Assembly: GCA_034336665.1 (NCBI GenBank)
Contig: CM067592.1
Location: 56,100,473-56,164,472, forward strand
Direction: 5' to 3'
DNA from: Luscinia megarhynchos
Lineage: Eukaryota; Chordata; Aves; Passeriformes; Turdidae
Length of the DNA stretch: 64,000 nt
Positions 37,853 through 49,980 of the stretch are shown here, piece by piece. Each line of letters begins with the position of its first letter. Positions within the stretch are counted from its first letter, which is position 1. The position numbers and the translations under genes are program-made. The notes beneath the pieces were generated by a model. It saw only the letters and a list, made by a program, of their open reading frames with translations, was not told the DNA's origin and ran no database searches.

Positions 37853-40800
37853 TGTGTGTGTGTGTGTGTGTATGTGTGTTTAAGCCCCAAACTGAAAATA
37901 CTGTTCTCTGCTGGGAATCAATACTTGCTAAGGACCTGAAGCTGTCCTGTGAGTACATTTGGTCTGGACTGATCCTTAATGTTAAGTCAGATCTAGATCT
38001 GTGTGTCATGGAGCAAGTCACATCCAAGAAATTGTCAAGCTTTGCTTGACAGGGCAACAGAAAAATAAGAGTAATAAGCAATGCTTTTTACTGGTGACCT
38101 TTTGAGCACTTTATGCTCATAAATTCTGTGTATTAGGATTATTCTTAGGTGGGTGAGACATTTTGGCAGTAAGATAAAGTCAGTAGCAGAGAGCCCAACT
38201 GCTGATCAACAGCTTACAGCAGCTATGGACAATATTCTAACGCCGAAGTAAGGATCTGGAGGAGAGCCTGGACCTGAGCTTGACAGATCTCTGAGGGAAC
38301 ATTTTTATTTTTGGCCTGTTGCACCAGTCCCCTGAGTGAGGAACGGCTTTGATGCACGTAGGGTCTCTGGAGGTGGAAGTGGGCTACTCCCATCACAAAC
38401 CTGGCAGAGCTGTATTTTCTTTAAGTGCTGTGTTACCCATGGCCGTGGAAATAACTGAGTGTTAATGTTCCTGCAGTGCTTAGAGATATCTTAATTATCC
38501 ATGGTGAAGGCTGCTTTGGTTTTGGGTCTTGACTGCAGCATGTCAATATGGCAGCACGTGCCCAGGGCACAGCTTTAGGTTTTAAAGGGAAGAGTGCCAC
38601 CTACTGTGTTATAATTTTAGATACTGCAGCTCCTGTGTGTCTTCTGGAGTTCCCAAGCTTCTCGTTTGCCTCTTTTGCTTTAGCCTCTGAAAGATGTGAA
38701 AGGATTCAGAATTAATTGTGGTATGGGAACAGAGGCAGAGAAAAAATAGAAAAGTACAAAATTTGGGTATTCTGGAAGTCTTTGGGTATTCTGGAAGTTT
38801 TTGTAATTTCTTATAAAGACTGCTAGCACTGGAAACAGGGAAGGGGATAAGAGATTTATGCTTCCCCCCCCCATAAAATAATCATGTTCTCAGCTTTCAT
38901 GCACCAGATAAACATAAATGAGGCTGCCAGGTTTATGTCCTTTGAAATCTAATCCTGGCTATAGTTTATTTTTTTAAAAAAATAGAATTAACTTTAAAAA
39001 ACAAAAACAAAAAACCCAACAAAACATCTTTCAGAAAAGGAAGAAGAAGGTGAGAAAAACTCTGGATAAATTTTCCTGTAATTTGCTGCAAAATCTCATG
39101 AAGTCTTTCCTAGCATAGAACTGTAGTTATTTATCAGCCCAAAGGAGGGACGTAATATGGTTGATATGAATGTCGAGTCATTTTTGTATGAAATAAATTT
39201 TTCCCCAAGCCCCAGAGTGTTTCTTCAGTGGCTGAAATAGAGATGTAAAATAAAGTAGATAAACCAGCTATTAACAGAACTGCCAGTTGCTATATCTCTA
39301 GAGTGAAGACATATGGTAATTCACTACATTCAGTAATGACCTTTCCTTTAAAAATATCGTTAATAATAGGCACTTCTATGTAAAGTATTTATATAACATA
39401 CTTGAAATTCATGTATCATGGACTACTCCATGCCATTTTTGTTAGTAGCAGGTTTTTAGTTTGTTTTGGTTTTGTTTTTGTTTTTTTTTTAGCTACTGAG
39501 AAAACTGCTACTGAGGAACTTTCCACAGCAGTACACTTTTGCAATATGCCTGCAGTTCTGAAGTTGGAGAGTTTCTGGCAGCTGGTGCACAGCATTGCTG
39601 CACCTCTGTGACAGGGCAGCATGGGCCCTGTCCTCAGGATGGGAAGCCTTTGGCATCATCTCTCTCATCCTTCCCAGGCAGAGCTGTGCCTTGACTGCAG
39701 CATTACACCCTTTCCATGAGGCAGACAAAAAAAAAGCATTCCTGTGTTTTTATGACCTCTGTAGCCAGCTGCCTTTAGTGAAAACTTAATGCTTATAAAA
39801 GTGGAAAGAAATGAACAATATTTTTGTTATGCCTTTTCACCTTCATCTAGTTGGATGAAGACTGCTCCACTAGTACTTTTACTGGTGATAATAGCAGAAG
39901 TTTCATTATGTGCTTAAAAAGAAAAGGTGTTCCTAACTGTCATTGATTTTGCAATGACCCTGATAGACTCAGGGACCTTCTAATAATGAAAATGTGTAGA
40001 GTATACAATAGATATGGTCGGGCTTTCCAGTTCAGCAGATGAAAAAAATACTCTCCCGTAGGAATTCCCAACACAATGGGAAAAACTGCATCCAACTATA
40101 TTCCTGACTGCAGCAAATATTATTTCTGCTTTCCTATCTATGACTGCTCAGTTTCACTCAGATGTTCTATATATTGAGTATTCTTCATATGGATTTTATA
40201 CTTGCATAGAAAATTTCGTATGTTGCTTCCTTCACCATTGTTCATGAACATTTATCCATTACTTGTTCTTGAGGCAGCCATTCATTGAAATGTTAATGAG
40301 ATTTTGAACAGTTTATAGTTCCATAGGGGCTTTTTGTTTAGGTTTTTTTGTGGGTTTTTCTCTTTTTTCTGCAGAAAAAAAAATGTGGTTTTGTTGATGG
40401 CTTTCAAAATCTACTTTTTATTGGTAGATTGAGATGGATTCTATGCTAATTCCTCCTGCATTCCTGAATTATGGCCTAGCAAGGCACTGTCGCTGGGATC
40501 TTCATCTATTAATCATGGAAGCTGCTTTCTTATTCAGTTGCCATAGTTTCAGTGCCTCAGATAGTGTTGGGGTGCCTTGGGAAAGGCTGACGATACATTC
40601 GGACTTGCAAGCCTTGCAGTTATTTTGGCAGTAGAAGAGCTCTGAAGGATCAGAGCGCAGCATCCAACATTATTCAGAGTTGGATTAAAAGTGGAAACTT
40701 CTGGATATGTCTCTCTGGACCTTGTTATGTGAATGTCCAGCTGATATTTACTCCCAAGATTTGCTTTTTGTTTTGTCTTGCTGGTAAAATCGTACACTTC

Positions 40801-42311
40801 AGAGACTAATGGCTACCTTTATCCATTGCTTGAACAAAAAGCTTTTCATTAGTTTTTCTGATAAATGGTTGGGTAAATTAGGGCATTTAGAGTTTCGTAA
40901 GCAATCCAGGTAATTTGTTTTGCATTCCCTTTTAACCTAGCTACATACAGTATGATACCACGTTTGAGACTGAGTTAATGTTTATTGCTACCTTAAATTT
41001 AATAAGACAATAAGAACCTTTTTGTTAGCTGCAGAGCAGCTTGAAAAGAGGAAATTAACTTTTTTCAGAGAACTTAAGCTCTTTCAGCTCTCTGTTGGCA
41101 CTGGCAGTATTTTTTCAATGGTGTTTCAATATTTGTTCATAAACTCAGCATTAAAACATACATACTTTCAGAAATGTAGAGCTATGAGATGTTAGAAATA
41201 GCTTTTTTGATGAATGAGAGAAGTAATAACATAGTAAGTAGTAGTAAAAAGTAGTAGTCTAGCAGGAAAGTAGCTGAAAGACTGATTTGTCAATGTAGTG
41301 CTCACTATCAATTGATTTGACTGTTATGCATAATATAAGATGATACAAAAACATACCTCAGTAAGCAAATAATGGTTTCCTTTTTCTTTTCCCATTGAGA
41401 AAAAATCTTCATCACTTTTGTGTGATCAGCAGTAAGCTAAATGCTTAACCAGATATTTAAATCCCAATTCTTCTGCATTTTAGTATCTCCAGAATTATGT
41501 GATATCCTTCCACTCCTATTGAAGTAATTTGAGTCTAGCACAGAGAAACTTGCTAAATATCTTCTGTCTACAACAAAAAGCCAGTCTTGACTATTCAAAT
41601 CAGTCAAAGTATAATTTTAAAAATACATAGAGTTGAGATTAAAGAATTCAGGATAATTGGAATTAATCAGGAAAATAGCTACTTTTTTGCTTTCATATGG
41701 TTAGTTTGCACTCAAGGATTGGGTTTTAAAGCTTCAACTTGAGACTTTACTACCCGATCTTGTCAATTTTTCAAGTGATATCAACAAGCAGATTGAGAAC
41801 GTGTGCCTGTTATATGTAATTCTCAGGAGCCCTATGAATTGATCAAATTAAGCCCAAAAATTTTACACAAATTTTAAAGTTTCATTTGTTGGTGAATTCA
41901 CACAAAATCTGTATTTGTAATTTTATACTTTCACATCATATGGAGTTTTCTGGTTTATAATCTTAAAGGATTTGTATTGTATACACATATTTTGCATAAA
42001 ATTAGTCCCCGGCTTTTTCCTGGTAAACTCAGAATGCGTATGTCTCTATTAGACTGGCAGAATAACATGCCTCTGTCATTTTGCATTTCCCTTTGGAAGG
42101 GAGCTAGTCATTGAGTAAGAAAATTGTAACGGTGAGGAAATATCTTGGATCAAAAGCTATAGATTTACAAATTCTGTTGTGGGTTTTTTCCTCAGAATTT
42201 ATTATATTCCATTGAGTTTCAGGTTAGGTATAGGATCTCCCTACATAGAAATTATTTTAAATAATAAAAAGGTGTATTTTTACCTTCTTTAACACTGGTG
42301 GGGTTTTGAGG
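35581..42311. other. Intron-like or intergenic AT-rich region
   Basis: No gene recognised. Sequence downstream of the main CpG island returns to AT-rich single-copy DNA. It holds a TG repeat, a 17 bp direct duplication (38762-38778 and 38781-38797), and T- or A-rich low-complexity tracts at about 38985-39026, 39455-39490 and 40327-40381. If the island's transcript runs on the plus strand, this would be intron 1. Confidence 0.5.
37821..37879 (+). repeat. (TG)n repeat with two interruptions
   Basis: 59 bp of TG units interrupted by one C at 37852 and one A at 37872. Confidence 0.95.
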
Positions 42312-42347
42312 GTTTGTTTGTTTGTTTGTTTGTTTGTTTGTTTGTTG
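42312..42347 (+). repeat. (TTTG)n tetranucleotide repeat
   Basis: About nine uninterrupted TTTG units, followed to about 42407 by T/G-rich low-complexity sequence. It lies about 200 bp before the CR1 fragment. Confidence 0.9.
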
Positions 42348-42543
42348 AGTTGGGTTCTTTTGGGTTTTTTGTTTGTTTGGTTTTTTGTTTGTTTTTGCTC
42401 ACTACTTATTTTTTGCCTCCAAGGAGCAGAGAAGTGAGTGATAAGTCAATAGAGACAATCTGGTTCCTGTTGGAGGGTAAAAATGTATTTCTACTCAGCA
42501 CCAATCAACAAGCCCTTACGCCATTTAGACCTCAGTATAAAAC

Positions 42544-42740
42544 TGCAGAATTACTTAGGTTGGAAAGGTCCTTGAAGATCAGGGAGTCCAACCCTTAATC
42601 TAACACTGCTGAGTCTACTCTACCACTAAACCATGCACCTGAAGCCTACATTTACACATTTTTTATAAACCTCTATGTGTCTTTTAAACACCTGAGTTGG
42701 TGACTCAGCCACTTGTCTGGGATTATTTTTCTTTCAGTTT
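42544..42740 (-). mobile_element. CR1 LINE 3'-end fragment
   Basis: The plus strand reads as the reverse complement of the avian CR1 3' region, so the element is on the minus strand. Diagnostic blocks in order are TTAGGTTGGAAAGG, then GAAGATCAGGGAGTCCAACC, then TCTAACACTGCTGAGTC, then ACCACTAAACCATG, and finally GGTGACTCAGCCACTTGTCTGGG with TTCTTTCAGT. A deletion follows CTGGG. Only the 3' untranslated part is left; no reverse transcriptase or endonuclease coding region is present. CR1 copies are normally 5'-truncated and immobile, as here. Identification is from memory of the consensus. Confidence 0.9.
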
Positions 42741-44140
42741 ACTCATGGTTGATAATAAAGGTTCTTCTGCATCCCCAAACAGCTGAATGTTAGCATCAAA
42801 TATACTAATTTATCAAGAAAAGAAAACAATAATTTCTGTGAAGGTGGTAGTTGTGCTTTTATCTTTTAAGTGATGTCACAGCATCTGCTTTGCAAATCTC
42901 GCTCAACAGCATCTCGCTTCCTGCAGGTTCCTGGAAGGCTGGGGCTTGTCTTGGGCTGTGTGGGCAAACAGGAGAGCAGGACTGTGCCCTGTGGAGCCTC
43001 AGAGCTGCCTCAGGTCAGCGGGAGCAGCAGAGCTCTGGAGCGGAGCGGGAGGAGTGCTTGGAGGGCAGCTGCAGCCCTGGCCTGCATGCCTGGGCTAGTG
43101 TGGGAATCCTGCCCCAGAGCACCAGGGCGAGGAAAAGGAGGGGTGACACGCCTTTTCCGACAGATGCTCACACACAGGGCACAGCCTGGTGGCACAGTCC
43201 CACAAGATTATCTTTCTGGAGTGGCACTTCACACCGTGAGCGTGGCCAAATGCAGCCCCGTGTTTGAGTCAAAAATGCCTGTTTTATTATAGGGAGGGGA
43301 TTAGAGGCTGTTCAACTGCAATCTTGAACTTCAGGTCACAGTCTTTATATTACTGGCTTTTCATCAGAGCTCCCTAATGAGAGAAGGGCATCATGCATTA
43401 AAATCAACTTTTGAATTTAATTTTCTGTAAGAACAGAACTTGGTACTATGTGTATAAACTTCTAATGGCATTCAACCCATTCCACTTCTGAATAATTTGT
43501 ACTCATTAATTACAAATGTACAGCTTTTGCAATTACAACTTACTGATCCAAACCATATTAAATCAGAAATGATCGCAGTTAAATTGATTTTTTAAAAGTT
43601 GCTGTACTCTGTTACATGAGGATGATTACATAACATCATATAAGAACTGTGTCCCTGCAGTAGAACTTTGTTTTCTAGAAATACGTTGTACAGAATTTTT
43701 GTTTTGGTGTTTTGTTTGGTTGGGTTTTTTGTTTGTTTTTGGGAAGACATTTAGGTGGAGAGTTATACCAGGTCTTATGAAGTAAGAAGTCAAGCTTTAA
43801 AGTAGTGATGCTTTAGAATGCTTTTTTTCTTTTTCACCCAGCAAAATTATCTTCATTTGAAATAGGAATTTGTTTTTCTTGAGAAAAAAACTTAAGAACT
43901 AAATCCTTAAAGATCTGCTCTGGGAAAAGGAAAGATTTTCGCATGAGCTACTATGCTTTTTCATTATTATCTGCAAGGTGTTTCCTTTTAATTCTGTTGT
44001 AGGGAAGTTCATCATGTTCAGAAACTGATTAATTCTATCACGAGATGTGTATATTTCAGGGTGGTGTCGTCTTTTTTGCTTTATCCTGTTCTACGCATAA
44101 GACCTAGACATGCTGCCAAAACACTTCCTTTCCCAAGATT

Positions 44141-44155
44141 AAAAAAAAAAAAAAA
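44141..44155 (+). repeat. Poly(A) tract, 15 bases
   Basis: A run of 15 A. No retroposon body is recognised upstream. Confidence 0.75.
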
Positions 44156-44506
44156 TAGAGAGATCCTGTTCTCGTTCAACAACACATGTATTCCAAAAGG
44201 CAGATTTAGCTGACATGGAGCTAATGGCCTGAAGGTGTGACATGAAGGCTGGTGACTGGATGATTGTGAGAAACATGCCATTTTGATTTGTCAAAACATT
44301 ATTAAAATTACTGCATACATGTGTTAAATTGTCTATCAGAGACAAACTTTGAAAATGTAGGGCAACTTGTGGAATAGAGTAAGTTCTTGGACACGTGAAT
44401 TCGTTTTCAATGTGCCTTTTACTTTTGTAACTATGTGGTTTTGTGTTCATCTTTGTCATAATCTCTTATGTAGCTGAAATTCTGGAGATAACATCATTTG
44501 CCGAAA

Positions 44507-44573
44507 AAACCAAAAAAAACCAAAACAAAAACTCCAAAAACCACCCCACAACCAACCAAAAAACCAAAGAAAT
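44507..44573. repeat. A/C-rich low-complexity tract
   Basis: Repeated (A)nCC words (AAAAACC, CCAACC) within about 65 bp; same class as the tracts at 24.3, 61.0 and 62.5 kb. Confidence 0.8.
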
Positions 44574-45574
44574 AACACCCAGCTCAGGTGTTGTTTATGT
44601 GAGAGAGGCAATTCAGCCAGACCTGATATGTTGGCATGACTAAATGCTGGTGATGTTCTGCAAAGGGGTGAAAAAATGTAGACTAAAGCCTGCTGATATC
44701 TGAAGTTGTCCATAAGAATGCTTTCATTGAATTACTTTCCATAGCAAATCAATACATTAAACTTCTTATTTTTTTTTCCGTAAGTGGTCCGTCATCTCTT
44801 TTATATTGAAGCAGATAAAAGAATTCATTGTTGTCACAGTCAAAGAACTTCAAGAAATTTTCAAAACCTGGAACATCTGCACAGATGCTTAACCGCTGCG
44901 TTTTTAGAAGGACTACTCCTCACCTCCTCCTCTGTGCCAGGTTCCAAATACCCACCTATCTATTCAAACAAGTGTTCTTACTTTACATGGACATGTCATC
45001 AGAACCAATTACATTGCTTGTGCGTTTAAATGGAGAGGAGCTGTGTGAAGGCAAGAAAATACAGGTTAGCAGGATCTAATTTTTGATCTGTTAGCATGAA
45101 AGAGAAGATTGAGGGCACAGTTTTGCTTCAGATTGCATCTCCATGTTTGTTTTACTAGGCATGGTGTTTGTCTAGAAGAGCTAACCTCTGACTTGTTCAT
45201 ATTGGACATAAACCTTGGTGGCTTCATTAGGAGTTATAAATTTCTGATTTTTTTTTTTTTTATTAGGAACTTATTAAGTCACAAGCTCAAAATACCAATA
45301 ATAGTAAATAAAAATATGAAAACAACCAAGAGGGCACGGAATTGCAATGTATCTGTAAATGGAATTGGTATTTTAGCTTCAAAGATCCAAGCACTGGAAG
45401 TGTTTTTACCAGCAAACCAGCAGTGAACGCGTTAGCAGGGGGGCTGGTGTGCTGCCTACTTCTAGACAGTCGTCGTATGACAGCCTGCTCCAACAACTAC
45501 CCACATTTAAATAGCAGGGTTGTGTAAGAATGAACACAACACATTTTCCGAAATACATTTATGGTGGGGAGAGC

Positions 45575-46020
45575 CTTAAATATTCCAGCGGGTGGAATAC
45601 ACTGAGAGCGAATCTGTCGCATGTTCGTTAGACAGCGCGTCAAATCTCGGAAGGAGGCAACATAACTTTTCTTCCTGTTGCGGAGCGGCTTTGTGAAGCG
45701 CTACAGGTTCCGAGGGAGCAAGAGCATTCCGTTTCTGGCACAGTGCCTGGTGCCGGGGCACGGCGGCAGCTGGCAGCGCGGTGCCGGAGGGGCTGGCTGC
45801 GGGGATGCGGGGATGCGGGGATGCGGGGATGCGGGGATGCGGGGATGCGGGCGGAGCTCCCGGGGCTGCTCGGCGCTGTCCCTCGCTGCCGCCCGCCCTC
45901 TCGTGTCCGAACAGCTCCGTGCAGGGGCCCGGCGGAGCGGGAGACGCCGGGATCCACGGCACGAACTCCTCCTTTGCCTCCTCGTGTGTGTAGTCTTGCT
46001 GTTTCGCTTGCAGCGTAAAA
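45575..46020. promoter_or_regulatory. Second, smaller CpG island
   Basis: About 450 bp of CpG-rich sequence in an AT-rich neighbourhood. Density is highest at 45660-45960, and the octamer repeat lies within it. Up to five frames of 70-168 codons overlap on both strands and none is recognisable, as expected in GC-rich DNA. It may be an alternative or internal promoter about 12 kb from the main island, or an orphan intragenic island. No GC-box cluster as strong as that in the main island is seen. Confidence 0.55.
45801..45848 (+). repeat. (GGGGATGC)6 octamer tandem repeat
   Basis: Six perfect head-to-tail copies of GGGGATGC inside the second CpG island. Each carries a GGGG run and a junction CpG, giving regular G-runs that could form a quadruplex. 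Frames through it read as a short Gly/Cys/Asp/Ala/Met/Arg peptide repeat, which I treat as incidental. Confidence 0.95.
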
Positions 46021-46501
46021 AGCAGAATAGATTTCAGCTTTCTCATACAGAGGCAGGAACATCAGAAAGTGGGTTAGCCAAACTGATGTGCAGAAAAGCT
46101 CTGGGAGTGAATCTGAAGCGATGGGTAGAGGCTGTAATGCATATGATTAAAGTGAAACATGCTGCCTACACAGAGAATTGCTAACAAGATTCTTTCACAG
46201 CTTTCATGTCTCAGCCCCGCTTTTACAGAAAATAAATTCATGTTTGGTTTCGGTGGGTGTGCCGTTTTGCTCAGCCCTACAGGATAGATAAGACAGTCAA
46301 ACTACACAAATGCAACCAATTGAACAACAAAATAATACAATTTGCACTGAGTAGAAGCAACGGCAGTGCTTATTAGCAAAACAGCATCCCAGGTTAGCAT
46401 TTGCTCAGTCCATCTTGAGCTTCTTCTCTCTTAGTGGTTTATTGTTCAATACTCGTAGGGAAGGGAGACAAAAGCACAGATTAAGTTAAGGCAATTTAGT
46501 T

Positions 46502-46677
46502 GGGAGAGAGAAGAGAAGAGAAAAGAGAAGAGAAGAGAAGAGAAGAGAAGAGAAGAGAAGAGAAGAGAAGAGAAGAGAAGAGAAGAGAAGAGAAGAGAAG
46601 AGAAGAGAAGAGAAGAGAAGAGAAGAGAAGAGAAGAGAAGAGAAGAGAAGAGAAGAGAAGAGAAGAGAAGAGAGAAA
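46502..46677 (+). repeat. (GAGAA)n polypurine tract (176 bp)
   Basis: GAGAA pentamers, all purine on the plus strand, with small irregularities at both ends. Lys/Arg/Glu and Ser/Leu/Phe frames through it are artefacts. Confidence 0.97.
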
Positions 46678-46678
46678 T

Positions 46679-46918
46679 TTAATGTCCTTTGAACATTTTC
46701 TTTTTCTCCTCTTCAAACAGAAGCGTAGATATTGCTGCAAGCCATTTAATAGTTTCTGGCAGTAATTCTACCACATCCCCTTGCTCATATGAAGTATATT
46801 TTCTGTAGCTCGAAAGAGTATTTAAATACTCTCTCATGTTTAAAGAGCTTCCAGAATTATCTGAAGTTTTTGCAAGATGCAGAAAAATAGACTGCAGCAG
46901 CTGTATGTTGTTACAGTG
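46679..46918 (-). CDS. Possible terminal coding exon, unidentified
   Basis: On the minus strand, a pyrimidine-rich stretch ending TTTTTATTCTAAG immediately precedes an open frame of 79 codons. The frame starts in phase at 46918 and ends with TAA at 46679-46681. The predicted peptide is mixed-composition and probably helical. It has a tyrosine/serine-rich middle, then ELLPETIKWLAAISTLLFEE, and a lysine-rich C-terminus. I recognise no family. It sits directly against the GAGAA tract, which would lie at the start of the 3' UTR. No upstream partner exon on the minus strand is convincing, and open frames of this length arise by chance here. Treat as a weak candidate. Confidence 0.18.
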   Translation of the reverse strand, partial: HCNNIQLLQSIFLHLAKTSDNSGSSLNMREYLNTLSSYRKYTSYEQGDVVELLPETIKWLAAISTLLFEEEKKKMFKGH

Positions 46919-46949
46919 CTTAGAATAAAAAGTAAAGAAATAATAATCC

Positions 46950-49570
46950 AAGTAATTATTTTAAAGGCAGTTTAAAAATCAGCTACAAATGGACTTGATC
47001 CATAAATCAAAGGTAATTTTAACTTTCAATTGTCCAGTTAATATTTTTTATTACTATTTTTTGAGAAATATTGTGCATTTTTATAAGAAATTTTACCTCG
47101 TGTCAGTCCCATGGGAACTCAGGGTTTATTAAAATAATTTCATTTGTATCTTCCTTGGGACATAACATCTTTCCATCTTCATTTTCTTAACAATAGTCAT
47201 TATGGGTCCATGGAGGATAAAAATGTGTATTTGGGAAGGTTTCTTATTTAGACATCCTAGAGTTACTTTTGCATCAAGGACTCAAGCCCAGGTGTTCAAG
47301 TCTTAACAAAAAGGACAGAGGTTAGCATGTTCTGGGGTTTTGTTTATTTTGTTGGTTGGTTGTTTTTTAATTTCAAAGTGAAATACACATGGAGAAGGCT
47401 TTGTGTTTGGACTAATTCTGCTCCCAGTCCTGCTGATCTCTTCAGGTTTGCTCAGGCTGAGAAATCAGCAGAAGGACACAGCTGGCTGATCAAGAAGCCT
47501 ATGGTCACATGTGATTGATTTTAGGCCTCTTGTGGCTTTAAACCTGTGTGTGTTGTGTCCCTCCCAGATCCATTTCGCCAGGATAGCATAGATTTGTGTC
47601 TGGGGAAGACCTTTCTGGAAGTGTGGCGTGTTTGTACTTGCACCCTGCAATTGCTCTATGGACAGATGCTTGCTTCTGACCCGAGTTTACGCTTTGCCCA
47701 CACTCAACCCATACCTCCAGTCCTAGGTCTGCAAGCTTGCAGGTGTTCCTAGGCAGAGCCTTGAGTAGAAAGCTGCTGCCAAGCATTGCATGTCAAGGGA
47801 AGGCAATGTGTTCTCAAAGAAAGCCCATAGTTCTTCAGTCTCATCTGATCAGGTCTCACTCTTTTTTTAAAAATAGCAAGTTTTTAATGTTTCAATGTGT
47901 CATGACTAAAATGTCTAGAGGCATTTTACAGATACAACTCAAATGCATACACAAATAAATCAGATTTGCCAAATGAATTATGAAATCCTCTAGCTTTCAC
48001 TTCCTGAGCACATCATGAGGACGTTACACAGGAAATGCATTCATGATGCATAGGAATTTATCTGCAACTTAAAGATTTCCTGATTTCTTCACTCACACTT
48101 GTTACCTGATGGCAAACCAAACTTGGCAGACCGGACATCTGTTTCTTTAGATCTCTACTTTGAGCAGACTCATAACTTCAGGTCTGAAAAGGTCAAGTCT
48201 GGGAGCCAGGTCCTCTCACTACAAACCACAGAGTCAAGCCATCTCTCTCAAGATCATCTAAGTATTCACTGGAGTAGATAGCCTGGAAAGCATTGAGGTT
48301 GGAGAGCGTGCTGGATTTGGAGGACAACGAACACAACTGATGAAGAATGTGCTGTAGCACAACTCATCCTTCTGAGAGTGGTGCCTCAGCAGCCCTGGCT
48401 CTGTAGGCAACCCGCTGCCAGCCCCAGCTCGGGTCTCACTGATTCAGACAAGGAAAAGTGCTTTCTGCAACAATGTGGTGAAAACAGCTAGAATGAAACA
48501 TAAATGCCACTGAGTGACAAGGTGGCTCATAGTAACTAGTGGGACTGATTCTCTTCTGAGAAATAAGTGGGATGGTCCATAATGTTTTATAGTACATTCG
48601 TGATGGAAACTGTGATCTCCCAAGAGTATACAGAGTATTTCCATCAACATCAACGGGTGAAACTGAGTGAGACAAAGTCAGTGCCTTCGGTCATACTGTA
48701 GACTTACAGAACACCAGGACATCTTAAAGTCACTGCTGTCTTTCCCTGCTTAAAACTCTGTTGCAACTTTATCTTGTAGTATGAGATATAAAAAGATGAA
48801 ACTTATTTTTGGAATCTACAGGTCTAAATGGAAAAGAAGCTGCCCTTAACTGCAGGAAAAATTCTCACTTTTTATCTTGAACCGAATACATCACACCTAA
48901 TGCATATTCTCAGCCTTAACTCAGCAGGCAAAAGATTACAAGCTATGTTGTCCTGCTTAAGGATATATTGGAGGAGAATAAGTAATGGAAAATTTATCTA
49001 CTTCAATATTTGTGGTGTCTTTGAAGTGCTAATAATATTTGTAAAAGTTTATATGTCAGTTTAACGCCTGTTCTGTGAGCTTGCAAGAGAGATTGCAAGC
49101 AATGAATAATTTGCAGATTTATTTTTTTCCTCCATAGTGGAACCACTAAGATGGTCTCAACTGAGGTATCATTTTGACTTGACCACTTTTTTTTTCTTTT
49201 TTTTCCTTTAGACTGAATCTTCAGTCAAAGTATTTTAATAATGAGAACATTGTTTCTGACAGATACTTCCAGTGAATTAAGTTAAATTTATGGAGTATTA
49301 TCAGTGCTTTTGTTATGTGCAATCTCTCAAAAACATTATCTTTGAAAAAATAACATAAAGACTAAGTCAACAAGAAACCCTAAAACCTTGAAATTATGAG
49401 TGGATCCAGCTGTTGTACCATATTGCTCTTGCTAGCTCCCAGCTTCCCCCATGAGTGGTGGGACAAACACAGATATGTTTGAGTAACTTTTAAGGAAAAA
49501 ATGGTTATAGAAGGCAAGGAATGTAGCTGTAAGGTCAAGTCTAAGAAGTGGAAAATTTCTTGAAAGACAT
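46950..49570. other. AT-rich non-coding region
   Basis: No gene recognised. Frames are all under 85 codons. T/G-rich low complexity occurs at about 47331-47370 and T-rich sequence at about 49187-49211. Confidence 0.55.
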
Positions 49571-49646
49571 GGATTGAGGGAATAGGTATATATGTATGAT
49601 GGATTAAAGGAATAGATATATATGAATTAAGGGAATAGGTATGTAG
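49571..49646. repeat. Three degenerate copies of a ~26 bp unit
   Basis: Three imperfect copies built on GGGAATAGGTATATATG-like and ATTAAGGGAATAG-like words stand just upstream of the GGAGA tract. Confidence 0.65.
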
Positions 49647-49670
49647 TCAGACTGTACAGAGGGATGGCTG

Positions 49671-49980
49671 AAGAGAGAGGAGAGGAGAGAAGAGGAGAGA
49701 GGAGAGGAGAGGAGAGGAGAGGAGAGGAGAGGAGAGGAGAGGAGAGTGAGAGGAGAGGAGGGAGAGGAGAGGAGAGGAGAGGAGGAGGAGAGGAGAGGAG
49801 AGGAGAGGAGAGAGGAGAGGAGAGGAGGAGGAGAGGAGAGGAGAGGAGAGGAGAGGAGAGGAGAGGAGAGGAGAGGAGAGGAGAGGAGAGGAGAGGAGAG
49901 GAGGAGAGGAGAGGAGAGGAGAGGAGAGGAGAGGAGAGGAGAGAGAGAGAGAGGAGAGAGGAGAGGAGAGGAGAGGAGAG
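49671..49980 (+). repeat. (GGAGA)n polypurine tract (310 bp)
   Basis: GGAGA pentamers with occasional GGAG and GA slips and a single T at 49747; otherwise all purine on the plus strand. Frames through it on both strands are repeat artefacts. Confidence 0.97.

Larger units (their letters stand above)
42741..45570. other. Non-coding region with GC-rich patch at its start
   Basis: No gene recognised. A GC-richer patch lies at about 42885-43265, with frames of about 138-140 codons overlapping in two plus-strand frames, none recognisable. T/G-rich and A/C-rich low-complexity tracts occur at 43697-43742 and 44507-44573, and an A run at 44141-44155. Confidence 0.5.
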
